Shown here: piece by piece, positions 33,958-46,160 of the stretch
How positions within the stretch are numbered: position 1 is the first letter of the stretch
How the letters are laid out: every line of letters starts with the position of its first letter
DNA from: Bactrocera neohumeralis
Lineage: Eukaryota; Arthropoda; Insecta; Diptera; Tephritidae
Reading direction: 5' to 3'
Assembly (NCBI RefSeq): GCF_024586455.1
Contig: NC_065919.1
Coordinates: forward strand, 37,858,839-37,922,838
DNA length: 64,000 nt
Notes under the pieces: generated by a model
What the model was told of the DNA's origin: nothing
What the model saw: only the letters and a program-made list of their open reading frames with translations
Database searches by the model: none
Translations under genes and position numbers: made by a program

Positions 33958-36440
33958 TTCGGGTTGGACCTCGACTGTCAATGCATATGTTGAGATACAT
34001 TGCGGAAACAGGAAATAGTTTTAAATAGTTCAGATTACTTTTAAATTAAAAAGTACTTTCTAAATATTTCAATAATTTATTGTACCTCTGTGCACGAGGT
34101 ATAGTATTATAGTCGATTTTTTACATTTAAAATTCCTTTGCATATTTACTGGGCCATGTATGATGGATTTTCCAGCAAACAAGAAAGTCATTGGCCGACG
34201 TTCGTTTAACGATCTCCTATATTTTGACAACCTCATTCCGTGGCTCATAAACTTGTTGTTGTGTGTCGTATGGTATGTGTATTGTGGTTTTCGTTTTTTA
34301 TTCACATTTTCCTTCATTGTTGTTAGCGACTTTGTACTTGCACTTTCCAATGGAGAAGTCATAAAGCAGCGTGTGGCATGGAGCTGAGCATCATTTCGTA
34401 GCTGCCAGTCAACTTACTGTAGTTTTACACATTTTCATTGAGTACCGAGTACTCTGTAGGAAAATGAGGCAGCAAGAATGTATGATTGAATGAATTTTTC
34501 TTTAAAACTGTTAAGCAGTGTAATGTTGAAACCAGCGATTGCGGATATATTATATACAAGAAAAAAATCGAAATTTTAAGTTAATTTTACTAAGACTTTT
34601 TAGTGACCCAATAAGATAAGAAACAATTTTGGCCTTTCACCATTATAACTCAAGCTTACTTCGGAGTGTTTAGACTTTCCCGATTTTGAAAACGTATGTA
34701 TGTACATATATGTTTGTAATTACTTTCGATGAGCCATTAGAGGTTTGTTTTACTGCTCCAAATAGTAAGTAAAGTTAAATGTTTTGTGACCTTAAAAGGC
34801 TTTGTGTTTAAACATGTAATAGTTTGAAAACTGAAAATGAGTACTTTTTGTTTCAATGGAAAACAATAAAAATTGAGAACACACACATTATCTCAGTTTT
34901 TTTATTTGTTTTGCTTCCCGAAACTATTTTGCAGTTACATATCTTACTTGAGACATGACAAATTTATAGCTTCAATCGCATTCGAGTATTAGCAACGCTG
35001 TCATTGGCGTAGTGGCTGTTTTCAAAACGTCGTTTCTGCCATCTGCTCTTCAATAGCTTCCGCTCAATGGACGGGGCAAATGCGGCTGAGTGATTGTAAA
35101 AAAAAAATTTTCTTTCGTTTAATTGGTTTTATTGATTTTTACTTTTGTTTATATTCACTTTTATTTGCTTCTTAACTTCTCTCGACTATCGTACCTTTTT
35201 TGTGCTTCCTAGCATCTAATGGCTGCAACACCTCAACGAGAATGGGGTCGAGTCAACGAAAGTCTTAGCGCAATATAGAATTTGCTTTCCGCCTAATTAA
35301 CATGGTGTAGACTTATAAGCGGCTAACTGCCTACGGATGCCCGAAAATCGGTAAACATTAACTGGCGAGATGATTGAGACCTTTAATTGCTTTTTTTTGG
35401 GCCAACAAATTCTCTTCTGACACTTCTTCAATATCTCCTTCCGTTGTACAGTGTTTACACCATTATAATTGTTGTTTATATTTACTAAAAATAAATAAAT
35501 AAATAAGGTAGGTATCTAATTGTAATATTGAAATAATATTTGTCTACAAAAGAAATTATAATGTCATTTTATGCTCGTCGAGCTTTTTGGCTTCGCTTTG
35601 TAAAGAATATAATTTTCATACATAATTTTTCGCTTATTTCTATATACATACATATCTACATGTTATTATTCATGCATATGCATTTATATTTCATATATGT
35701 ACCTATATATTTCATTCCACAATCGATTGCTCACGCTCGTATTTTTAGCTCGTTTCTAGTAGTCTAGTTTGATTGATGCCTTGTGGAATAATATTATAGA
35801 ATACATACATATACACCCATATACATACATAGTATATATTTACATATAAAATTATCAGATGGACATGCACATTTTTAATATTTCATTCTCCCTAGGTATG
35901 TGTGCGTATGCACTTAAGTACTTGTTTACCAACAACAACGTTATTGAGGCATTTTCATATTTATATATTAAATTACGCAATATTTATTTTTATAACAAAT
36001 TAAGTTGTGCACTTAAGTATTTTCTAATTGGATTTCATAATAACTTTCACACATATATAGTGTATCAGTATCTAAGGCAGAATGCCACATATTGCTTCGG
36101 TTATATGATTTTGATTGCAAACCTTGATCTAAATCGATTTCACAGTGAACTTTCAGGATAACCATTAACCATCTGACAACTAAACTAGAGTTTCTTTAGA
36201 AGGATATATAATTAGGAGCTCTTCATTCCCACAAACATATTTTAATATTGATGCTAAGTTCGTAGTAGAGTAGTACACCATGTAAAGAGAACGCAGGAGC
36301 CTAAATGGCGCACAGCATGCAAAGAACTAACTGATTACCTTACTAATATGCAATAGTCGGAATTATATTTATTAAATAATAATACATTCACAATGGTTAC
36401 ATGCTAACGATTCCCTTACGATTTTGGTTATACTACTGTG
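33958..36440. other. Unannotated AT-rich DNA
   Basis: No supported feature. ATGT-type tracts occur near 34695-34710 and 35640-35700. Confidence 0.4.
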
Positions 36441-37400
36441 CCCAAAAAATAAGGTGACATTGTATTTATTTTGAAAATTCTTTATTTATTCTTTCAAATC
36501 AATTTCATCCCCTTCAAAGTAATCTCCTCCCGATGCAATGCACTTATGTCAACGGATTTTCCAATCTTCGAAACACTGGTTGTAGTCACTTTCCGGGATG
36601 GCTTTCAGTTCCGTCTTCGCTGCGGCTTGAATCTCCTCTATCGTATAAAAACGGTGTCCCCGGAGCGGTCTTTTGAGCTTGGTGAAGAGCCAGCAGTCGC
36701 ACGACGCCAGACCAGGTGAATACGGTGGTTGCGGAACGATATGGGTTGAGTTTTTGGCGAAATGATGACGAATTACGAGGACAGTATGGGATGGTGCATT
36801 ATCGTGGTGTAAAAACCAAGAATTGTCTTTCCACAATTCCGGCCTTTTTAGGCGGATAGTGTTGCGCAAACGACGCATAACGTTCAAATAATATTCCTTG
36901 TTGACTGTTTGACCGGTTGGAAGGAATTCATAATGCACAACACCACGATAATCGAAGAAAACAGTCAACATGACCTGGATTTTTGAGCGACTTTGGTGCG
37001 ATTTTTTTGGTCTCGGCTCCCTTTTGCACGATATTCGCTCGATTGATCGGTTGTTTCGGGGTCGTAAGTATAGATCCAAGTCTCATCGCACGTTATACTG
37101 CGTTTCATGACACCCTGGTAGTCGGAAAGCATCGTTTCACACACTTCAACGCGACGCCTTTTTTCAAAAAAATTCAATTTTTTCGGTACCAGTCGAGATT
37201 TGACGCGCTTGAGGTCCAAAACATTCTTCAAAATAGTATTGGCTGAGCCTTCGATGTGCCAATTTCATCAGCAAGGTCTCTAATTGTTAATCGACGGTTT
37301 TCAACACCAAATCTTTGATTTGTTGAACGTGTTCTATATTTAGTTTCTCTTTGATAAACAATTTCACATACAACGATTTATACATTAACGTAGGCCGCAA
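36441..37400 (-). mobile_element. Mariner element, right end lost
   Basis: The left end has CCCAAAAAATAAGGTGACAT at 36441, a mariner-type terminal repeat next to the 3' end of the transposase. No matching inverted end is visible beyond the transposase start, where homology fades near 37390. The element is therefore truncated on that side. Confidence 0.65.
36486..37390 (-). pseudogene. Mariner transposase, DD34D, dead
   Basis: Minus strand, N to C: an IEHVQQIKDLVL stretch and NRRLTIRDLADEIGTSKAQ (second helix-turn-helix, about 37310-37245), then a frame break, then LDLKRVKSRLVPKKLNFFEK and SITCDETWIYTYDPETTDQS carrying the first catalytic Asp (about 37220-37040). A one-base loss near 37020 shifts the frame. 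Next comes VMLTVFFDYRGVVHYEFLP, then FLHHDNAPSHT with the second Asp, and YSPGLASCD with the third. The last two are separated by exactly 34 residues, the mariner DD34D spacing. A TGA replaces the Trp of the CFEDWKxRW motif near 36552, and the C-terminus FEGDEIDLKE ends at 36486. At least two frameshifts and one nonsense change mean it cannot make transposase. Confidence 0.85.
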
Positions 37401-39075
37401 ATGTGCAAAATTACAATTTACTGTAATTTCATGGTCGAAACGACACAATAAAATGAGAGATAGAAAAATGAAATCACCAATGTCCGCCATGATTTCATGC
37501 CATTGTGTAGAGTAATTACCGCCACTTGTTCCGCTACTTTTTATTTAAATAATGTTTTTCAGCGTTCCAGCGGCCACCGCAAATCACCTTTAGTTTTGCT
37601 TTTTGTTTTCACTCAGCTCAAGCAAAAAACATTGAATAAATATATAAATATGCTGCGCAAAAAACACCGTAAAATAGCTATGATTGAACCTAAGCCGAGA
37701 GCGGCCAAAGAATTGTGTTTCACACGGGCATTATCTCTCCTGAGCTGCGCGGCCGAACGACCGCTCGCCCTCCCGCCTGTCGAATTTTCATTTCCGTCGA
37801 TTTTGACTAATTACACCGTGTTTCGGGTTCACCTTAATCGGCTTTAGAAAATTGCGCGCAAATTGTTTGTAATTTTCAACAAATGTGTTGGTAAAGTCAC
37901 GTGCACACAAGCGACAATTGAGCGATTATAAGCAGCCAGAGCAGAGTAAGGTGCCGAAGCAGTGCGACGCAAATCGTTTGCAAAAGAGGAGGAGGAGCGT
38001 AAAGCAACAATTGATTTCGGTTTTCGCCCATTTTCCTGTTTGCTTCTTGATTGTACGCTTTTGTTGGTGTTGCCGCGGCAGGAAGTGCCAAATCACCTGC
38101 CTCGCATACGCAAAGTGGCAAATTAGCCATGACAACGTGTCAGCGAAAACAATAACAATTGAGATGATGTAATTAACTAAGCACATTGGCCGATTACTTG
38201 GCGAGAGTACGGCAGTGAGAAAACTTGAAAAATATACCCAATTTTTGATAAAATTTTTCATTAGGAGGCTTAGCTAGTGCGACATTTAAGTGGCCTCCAA
38301 AAGATATATGTATAAGCTTGTAAAGCGTTTAATGAATTTCATTGTTATTGTTTTGCTTTAACTTTTAATTAAGAGCCCCAATGCCTTGCTGCTTGACTTT
38401 GAAAACGGTAAACTCTCTTAATTAAATGCAGCACTAGAGCTCTTTACTCATAATAGACTTCAATTTACTCTTTCATTGAGCAACTTTTAATAGAGTCGTC
38501 TACGTTTTAGGGCTTGGTGCTAACACCCACGCAAAAAAACTTCGACAATTGGCACACTTATGCATATGCGTGTGTGTAACGGCTTCATCTCATACACATA
38601 CTTATTTTAATACATATGGAGGTGTGTGAGTGTGTTGCCGCGCAATATTTCGCCCAACTCAGTTATAAATCACAACCACAACAATGTATGGTTAACAACC
38701 ACGATATTTATTGCCGCACTTTTATTTGCAATTACTTGCAAATATTAAATGTGTATTTTTGTTTTGACTGCATTTTGCATTTTAAGTGGACATGCGCTGT
38801 ACTATTCGCACATACACAGGTCAGATTGAAGCTGTGGTTTTAGGTGAGATCACGGACATTCCTATAATTGAATGTCGTTGTTTCATTATTTTCAGAACTT
38901 TCGCAGATATTGAGTACATTAATAATAATTTATCAGCTGTACATATGTAGGTGCGATGCTATGTCATTTCGCGTCTCTACAGATATGGTTTTATTAAAAA
39001 AGAAAATAAGTACTTTTTCCCCTTAATTTAATAGTGGTTTTGCCTAAGGTGTGGGTATGGGGTTTTGCGCGTTCA
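37401..39075. other. Unannotated DNA, moderately GC-rich
   Basis: 37840-38170 is GC-richer, with CAATTG and CACCTG E-box-like sites and a compact texture seen in fly regulatory DNA. No coding frame with splice support is visible. Nothing firm can be called. Confidence 0.35.
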
Positions 39076-39401
39076 CTTTCTTCCTCTAAAACCATAGTCG
39101 GGGCACCTTCAATGATGGCGCTCAAAACTTCAGATAAGAAATGATTCTGACTTGTATAATATTTTAAGCAAGTGCTGATATATAGTATATCTGAATTATA
39201 TCAAAAACTAAAAGCTGTCAGTCCAAGAGGTGCAATGGCTTTCTTCCTCTAAAACCATAGTCGGGGCACCTTCAATGATGGCGCTCAAAACTTCAGATAA
39301 GAAATGATTCTGACTTGTATAATATTTTAAGCAAGTGCTGATATATAGTATATCTGAATTATATCCAAAACTAAAAGCTGTCAGTCCAAGAGGTGCAATG
39401 G
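39076..39401. repeat. 163-bp tandem duplication
   Basis: Two adjacent copies (39076-39238 and 39239-39401), each starting CTTTCTTCCTCTAAAACCAT and ending GAGGTGCAATGG. I find one difference by eye, ATCAAAAACT against ATCCAAAACT near 39212/39375. Such near-identity implies a very recent duplication or an assembly artefact. Confidence 0.9.
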
Positions 39402-40620
39402 CAACGTAGCTTCCAGCTCGAAAAGAACAATTATATTATATTTTATGTTTTTATCTTTCAGTCGGATATCAAGATCTTGATATATGTAAATGCGGTAGTC
39501 ATAGAAAAGTCAACTAGTTAATATGGCAGCTAATATGATTAATGGGAACTCTTTATTTTGGAGCATGATGTACATATGTATGTACGAAATGTCATGTTCT
39601 CAGATAGAAAAGCTTGAATTTTGTATACCAACATTACTACGTAAGCTCCTTGCCGGTTTGAGATAATTTTTTACTCCTTACCATACTTAGGCATCTTTGG
39701 TGAAAGCTTTAATGGATAGATACGTGTATAAAGTATTCTTCGGAAGTTATACGAATTTTAACTTACCAAAACGCATATTATTGCAGAAGCATTAAAGTGG
39801 TATTCAAAAAACATTTAATAAATAATTTTAATTTTGAAACCTCTCTTAATTAACCTGCTCACATTGGACCAGGCCAGCGTTCGGGAACTTCTGTATTAAA
39901 ATATATTTGCTTATTTACTTCCAAAGAATCGGTGCGAAGAAGTTTTTACTCTTGTTGTCACCATTTCAGCCCTGAAGTAGTCGAAAGTCAAGAACTTTCC
40001 ATCATGAAAGAAAAATAAAAAAAATTAAATTATACGTTTAAATAGTAAGAGAAACATACAAATAATATTTTCGGTGTTTGCAATAAAAATTTGAAATCAA
40101 CCTTCATAAAATAAGTGGTTTAATTAATTCTTACACTTCTTTAGACACAACCATTTATGCCTTCTTTACTACAAATCAATGCGACGCACTACTCTTGGGG
40201 CCTGCCTCACAACGCAGGCCGCATAAACAAGTTTTGCTTATGAATACAAATGTTTGTACCTAGGTTGCTTTTAAAACGAAAGATATAAAAATTGTCAATA
40301 ATTTTTATATTCTCTATGTATTAGCCTAACCTAGGTTAGCGCTTTGTATTGCTTTGGTATTCTCTTTAAAGTTTCGTTTAATATGCAAATTGCATACCTG
40401 TGTGGGCTAGATTTGCGCGAGGCCTTCCAAAAAGTGTGCAAAGCGACAAGTGCGCAGACGCGTCCAAGCATGCACATGCAAGTGTGTATATGTGTGCATA
40501 AGCGAGTGCAAATTTTGCTAAACTGCCTTAATGTGAATTTAGAATAACAACAGCAATAGCAAAAACAAGCCACACACATTTATATAAATATTTATGGTCA
40601 ACCGTTTGCTGAATACTTAC
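39402..40620. other. Unannotated AT-rich DNA
   Basis: No gene or repeat recognised. Confidence 0.4.
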
Positions 40621-40741
40621 TTATCTAGGTATTTTGTAGGTAAATAGCACCGGCTCTCCGTCTGAGAGGACATTGTACTCGTGGCAGTGCCTGCAGCCCA
40701 CTGCCAGCAAACGGTGTGTCATATTTGAGTAGCTGATGCTG
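40621..40741 (-). CDS. Candidate terminal exon, unknown protein
   Basis: On the minus strand a pyrimidine-rich acceptor TTTTATTTACTCCAG precedes 40741. After one leading base, a 39-codon frame follows: SISYSNMTHRLLAVGCRHCH then EYNVLSDGEPVLFTYKIPR and TAA at 40621-40623. The stretch is clearly GC-richer than its AT-rich surroundings and includes a Cys-x-x-Cys-His cluster. The TAA is followed directly by GTAAGTATTC, which would be an excellent splice donor. Two readings are possible: a last coding exon ending at TAA, or an untranslated or alternatively framed internal exon spliced after TAA. I do not recognise the protein family. The evidence is one acceptor, base composition and a plausible peptide only. 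Confidence 0.35.
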
Positions 40742-42146
40742 CTGGAGTAAATAAAAGCGCAAAAAATTAACTCGCACACTTGATTCGTTATGCATTTTAG
40801 CTTGTGCAAATATGCGTATGTGTACGTTGAAGACTCTATCGTAATGGCAGTCGCGCATGCGCTTTGCATTTACGTTTCTAATGGTGTTGCCTCGCCAGAT
40901 AAGCACTATACTATATTACGAACAAAGTCTTACTTTTTTACTTATATTAGTATATTTGGTATGTGGTTCTGACGTCGCGTAGGCGGCTTTTTGGAATGTA
41001 CCACCAGTCAGACCTCTCTGTGCTCTTAATTAAAAGATAAGTTATAGGATTCGCAATTCTATTTGAAGTGTTCTTAGTGTAAAAAGACTAAACCAGCAAC
41101 TTGTGGTCTTTAGCTTTACTATCACATACATATGTACCATGAATAAGTGTAATAAGCAATGTGCTTTGGACACCTGGTATATATACATACATACATATGT
41201 ATACGAATATACATAACATATTTATTTAGACGCCTTCATTATGATTTTGTGACCATTATTCAATATCTGGATCCAATACTTATAACCGATTTTTACACAA
41301 AATATTGCTCAAGGTTTGAGATATGCAATTGAAATTCTGAAAGAATCCTTTCCTGACAATGCAAACTCTGTGTATCAAAAATGGGTTGAATCGGGTCAAT
41401 GTGTGTGTGTGTGTTTTTTGTTTTGATCAAAGAGGTAGAAGATTGCTTACGAACTTAATTTCTTTCAATTCAAGTTACTAAAGGTTTTTGAGCGTCGACT
41501 GTACTAACTTTTATCTTTACTTATTAGTCGAAACTAAATTTCGCAACGAATTTAAAGACATACATATATCAAATAAATTATATTTACGCTCCATAACTAA
41601 TTTGGACTGTTTAACCGATTAATAGAGATTACTAAACGATATGCATGGAGGGGTCTCATATACATATGCATATTCACCAATGTACCTGTATTTCAGCTGT
41701 TAGGCTGTCTTTTAATCTATGTACATGTACATGTATATGTGCTGCCAACTACTAAATTTAGCTAACACTCAGTTATCTAAATGAGCCGCCATAAGTTCTG
41801 TGCAAACATATTATAAATCTTACTTTTATTCAAATAATTCTCATCACCCGTACTCAGTCCATTAATACATACATACCACTGCATGCAGCGTTGCATGTCG
41901 GCTTTCAATGAATATTTGTCAACAGCAGCGCTGCGAAATTCACGAAGTTCATGCCCTTTGCTTGACTCTTATGACGACGTACACTCGTAGCGCTCTGAGT
42001 CATTGTCATATTTAGTAAGAAAGCATGTGCAGAACAAAAAGAGGAAAAACAATAAACAATAACAAAAACGTTCATTGTACTGCTCGCATCGATTTACCTT
42101 GAACGCTGAATGACTCGTGCGGGTTTATAAGAAATGTATTTTTTAA
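40742..42146. other. Unannotated DNA with small repeat fragments
   Basis: A small DR-A fragment lies at about 41275-41400 (TTTCCTGACAATGC, AATGGGTTGAATCGGGTCAA) and runs into a (TG)n tract at 41400-41414. ATGT tracts occur near 41183-41210. Nothing else seen. Confidence 0.4.
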
Positions 42147-43437
42147 CAACATGTAAGGAAGGGCTAAGTTGGGTTGCAACCGAGCATTCTATACTCTTGG
42201 AACTTGCAAGAATCAAAGCCAAATTAATATCTTAAGGTGCAAAACGCCAACCAGAGGATCGGAATCTAAGCAATTATATGTACCATCCATTTACATATGT
42301 GTATATAACCCATACACTAACCGACATATATGGCCGTAATGTTTGTCAGAAGAACGAAAATCATTATAGATATGTAGTATTTGGGAGTTGGGGGTAGGTC
42401 CGCCTGAATTTTATGTATTTTTGTCAATACTACATACTTTAACATGCCACATACTAATAAAACATTCGCTGGTATTCATTAAGGTACTTCACATACCATA
42501 ACAAATCATATAGAATATAATCAACCAATGTTATATGTTTGTTATATATCGCCTACGTCAAGATTTTGCTCAATTTTACCCTTTTTTAAACACAAAGATG
42601 CAATGTTATCATTAAAACACGCTCTCTCATTTTCATTGAGATAACTCACATGCTGGCCGATATACGAGTATACGATATAAAGTCACCTTGAAATTCGCAA
42701 ACCGTCCTATTATGAATGTGGGAGCTAAGGGAAGTATTGACCCGTTTCAACCTATTTTCGACACACTCTGACTCTATTGTCAGGAAGGTATTATCCCTAA
42801 ATTTTAATTATACACATATTTCTAACATTGACCGATATTTGCGGTAAAAGATCAACTGTAAGTACTGGGGTCCAAATATTCTGCATCTAGGGACTTTTCC
42901 GCACTGTTACATAGGAATGTGCGTGGAATTTCACGAACCAAATTTGAATGAACTCAGTCGGGCGGGTTCCGAGCTATGTATATGATTTCATCTAAAAGTG
43001 CCCTGTCATATTTTGTTATTAATTTATCGCACTTTTAGTAGTTTTTAACAGCACTGTTATATGGGGAGTGGATAGGTTATATTTTGTTTTCATAAATTTT
43101 TACAATGTCTTGCTTTTTGTAGCTTTAGTGCCCTTCTGTGCCAGATTACAGTCATATATCTTAATTTGATGCCTGGTATTGGCACTTTACAGGTTTTCGC
43201 TTAATAGTGATTTGTGGGCGAGGCACGTCCATCTGCAATGCCAACCGCCTTGCGATGCCGTGAAACAGTGTACCAAGTTTTCATTAATTTCTCATTTTTT
43301 ACTCATGTTGCAGCTGTCTGTGCAAGCCTCGTCACTCGGATTTGAACTCGTCTCTTCGTCTTTGATCACTTATATGTATATAGGTGATATAAATAAGACT
43401 ATTATACTCTCTAGCAAATATTACAAAAGTATAAAAC
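42147..43437 (-). repeat. DR-A dispersed repeat, reverse, longest copy
   Basis: Starts ACATGTAAGGAAGGGCTAAG near 42150 with GGTTGCAACCGAGC, the inverse of the DR-A 3' end. It ends at ACTCTCTAGCAAATATT near 43406-43422. At about 1.29 kb it is the longest copy. It contains microsatellite expansions and no coding frame. Confidence 0.6.
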
Positions 43438-44149
43438 ACATCGGTGTGCTAGTCCGGCGTATAAAGCAGTAATCGTACTCTCCTGCCACACAGTGTACTA
43501 ACTAACATATCTGAGCTAATTGTGCTTGCTACGCTGCAGCTACGCAGTCGCACCTCTTCGCAGCCGCCGTTGGCTTTATCTTATAAACATTGTGCCGCCT
43601 AACTTCACTTTGTCTCTCCTTACCTCACCTTGAGGGATTCAAATTATCAGCTTAGCTCTGAATGAGTTGCGCGCTGATTGTTGCATTGGCGCCTGAGTTT
43701 TAGTAAAAAAAATATTTTTATGACACAATAGCAACATGTGAATGATGTCAATTAGGACGGAATACGCAAACGTATACAACCACCACATACACAAACATTT
43801 AGCGTACATGCTTACCTAGAAAAGACAGCGACTGCAATCGCCACAAGTTACTAAAATTAAGATTGCATTTACTTTTTTCAATTCATTAAATTTAATTTTA
43901 ATGTCTTGTTATTTTTATATTCAATGTTTTCTTATTTTGTATTTTTATATTGCTAATTATTTGTTGATTTATTTATTTGTTTTGTTTTTCTGTTTGTCTT
44001 GGCATTGGCGCGTAGCTAATAATTGTCTTAATAAAAGCGACTATTTTATTTATTTTGCCCACCAGCTTGTTGACTAGCAAGCTGTCTGGCATGCCTGAGA
44101 GTAATTACTGATGTCTGCTTGTCTGATTGATATTATTAAATTTATTAAA
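43438..44149. other. Unannotated DNA
   Basis: No gene or repeat recognised. Confidence 0.4.
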
Positions 44150-44760
44150 ACAATAAAAAACGCTAACTTCGGCTGCACCGAAGCTAATATACCCTTCACA
44201 TGTGCATTTCTTTTAGTAACTATGTGCCCAGTTTGTTTGGAAGCTGTATGCTATAGTAATCCGATTTGAACAGTTTTTTCGGATATTATATTATTACTTT
44301 AAGCAGTAATCCATGTCAAATTTCGTGACATGTAAAAGTTTTGCATACCAGCACTAGATTTCCATCGTTCAGTTTGTATAGAAGCTATATGCTATAGTTA
44401 ACCGATCTGAATAATTTCTTCGGAGATTACATTATTATCTTAGAAAATAACCTGTGCCAACTTTTGTGAAGATACATTGTCAAATGTGAAAGCTTTCCAT
44501 ACAAGAACTTGTTTCCGATCGTTCAGTTTGTATGGCAGCTATATGTTATAGTGGTCCAATATCGGCAGTTTCGACATATGAGCAGCTTCTTAAAGAGAAA
44601 ATGACGTTTGCAAAAATTCGAAACGAAATCTTAAAAACTGAGGGACTAGTTCGTATATATACAGACAGACGGACAGACAGACAGACGGACATGGCTAAAT
44701 CGACACAGTTCAACATACTGGCAAACCTAATATACCCCGTTCAGGGTATAATTATTGAAA
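44150..44760 (+). repeat. DR-B dispersed repeat, best-preserved copy
   Basis: Opens with AACGCTAACTTCGGCTGCAC and CGAAGCTAATATACCCTTCA, where CTTCGG and CCGAAG form a small hairpin. It ends with TACCCCGTTCAGGGTATAAT. Between them is an internal array of three diverged units starting CAGTTTGT at 44230, 44370 and 44524. A CAGACAGACGGACAGACAG tract (about 44660-44690) and TAAATCGACACAGTTC follow. It is about 600 bp and non-coding. I cannot place it in a named superfamily. Confidence 0.7.
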
Positions 44761-44859
44761 TCTACATGTAATATTCAATAATACTTGACGGCTGGTGTCT
44801 TTAAAATCGAATCGGTAGAAAATCCGAATAGCGTCTTATTAACTTTTTTCTTTTTTCAG

Positions 44860-44918
44860 AGTTGTTAATTCCCTTATTAACCGGTATTTTATTTTGGGTG
44901 ACGTATACGTTGAATGCA
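44860..44918 (+). CDS. Candidate 59-base internal exon
   Basis: A strong acceptor (TTAACTTTTTTCTTTTTTCAG with a plausible branch site) ends at 44859, and a strong donor GCA|GTGAGTAAAT begins at 44919. Two of three frames are open across the 59 bases. One reads LLIPLLTGILFWVTYTLNA, a membrane-segment-like peptide. The other reads VVNSLINRYFILGDVYVEC with one base left over. The second joins without a stop to the only open frame of the candidate exon at 49365-49398. The exon could equally be untranslated. No family match. It lies on the same strand as the candidate first exon at 19690-21320. Confidence 0.35.
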
Positions 44919-45343
44919 GTGAGTAAATTTCTTGGTGCTCACCGTGCAACTAAATATATTCTAGTTTATATTAAAAACATACATACATTGTTTATGTATT
45001 GAATTTTGTATATGTATAAGAAATATATCTAAGAAAAATTATAGTATTATTAAAAAAATTAGAACAGAAGTAAAAGTTTCTGGTAATGTGCATAAAAACA
45101 AACAAACCATTTAAATCAAATCAGAGTCAATAAATATTGATATTGTATTAAGAGCATTCGGTGTCCACTTTATAGGCGAAAAGTCAGGTTCATTGCATTT
45201 TGCAGCCCTTGCATCAAATAAAAACTGGAAGTATTAAATGGAGATCGAATACCCATTGGCTAATATAATAAATAAATTAAACATCGGTATAAGTATTCTC
45301 GAAAACTTTGAGAATGTATTTGGGTTTAGTTGATGTGTATGTA
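44919..45343. other. Unannotated AT-rich DNA
   Basis: Nothing recognised. Confidence 0.4.
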
Positions 45344-46160
45344 CAAGGTGCCTTCCAAAGTAAACAAGACTTAAAAAAACAAAACACAGAACAAATTTTT
45401 TTTTCGGCAAAATCAATTTATTTTATTCAAAATAGTCTTCTTCTGCTTCAATACAGCTTTTTACACGGTCCAAAAGCATGTCGAACGAGTGTGCCTTTTG
45501 AATGTTCTCTACGTCTGCACAACGCCTTCCTTTCATGGGCAAATGCATTTTTCCGAAAAGGAAGAAGTCGCACGATGCCATATCAGCTGAATACGGGGAG
45601 TGGTTAACGGTTAAAATGTGATTTTTGGTCAAATAATCGGTCACAATGATGTCCTTCGAATGTTGGATTCTGAGCAATTTTTGGTCGTCAATCAATTTGT
45701 GCGGAACAAACCGTGCACACACCTTTCGTAAGCCCAAATGTTCGGTCAAAATGCGATAAATCGATGTTTTGTAGATGCTCAATTCCATTTTCATGAATTT
45801 CAATGATGATTTCGGCTGATTTTTGATGAATTCACGCACAGTTTCGATTGAATTTACGGTGATCACGGATTTTGATTGGCCCATGTGGCCCATTTATGCA
45901 TGTCCTCACGACCACTTTGAAAACGTTGAAACCACTCGTGCACTCTTTTACGGGATAGGCAATATCGCCATAAACTTGTTTCATCAATTGAAACGTTTCG
46001 GTAAAAGTTTTATCAATTTTAAAACAAAATTTAATGTTGGCTCTTTGTTCGAAGCTCATTTTCGCACCGATAACACAATCATCATACTGACATTTAAAAC
46101 GCAATAACTTCACTTCCAATCAATGAAATGTCATGAAATTCTCACTGGACAAACGATAAG
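45344..46160 (-). mobile_element. Mariner element with internal deletion
   Basis: The left end, just inside a TA at 45342-45343, reads CAAGGTGCCTTCCAAAGTAA and is followed by the end of the transposase. The region upstream of the transposase start (46060-46160) looks like mariner leader sequence, but its terminal repeat is not found. The right edge is approximate. Confidence 0.65.
45423..46059 (-). pseudogene. Mariner transposase lacking catalytic core
   Basis: The start is ATG at 46059, giving MSFEQRANIKFCFKIDKTFT then ETFQLMKQVYGD. A one-base shift gives RVHEWFQRFQSGRED, and another shift gives QSKSVITVNSIETVREFIKN. Then come the second helix-turn-helix KTSIYRILTEHLGLRKVCAR and LLRIQHSKDII, followed without a frame change by VTDYLTKNHILTVNHSPYS and ADMASCDFFLFGKMHLPMKG. 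The jump at HSKDII|VTDYL removes the part that carries the first two catalytic Asp residues, about half the protein; only the third Asp (ASCDFF) remains. The C-terminus is CIEAEEDYFE. Two frameshifts plus the deletion make it non-functional. Confidence 0.85.
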
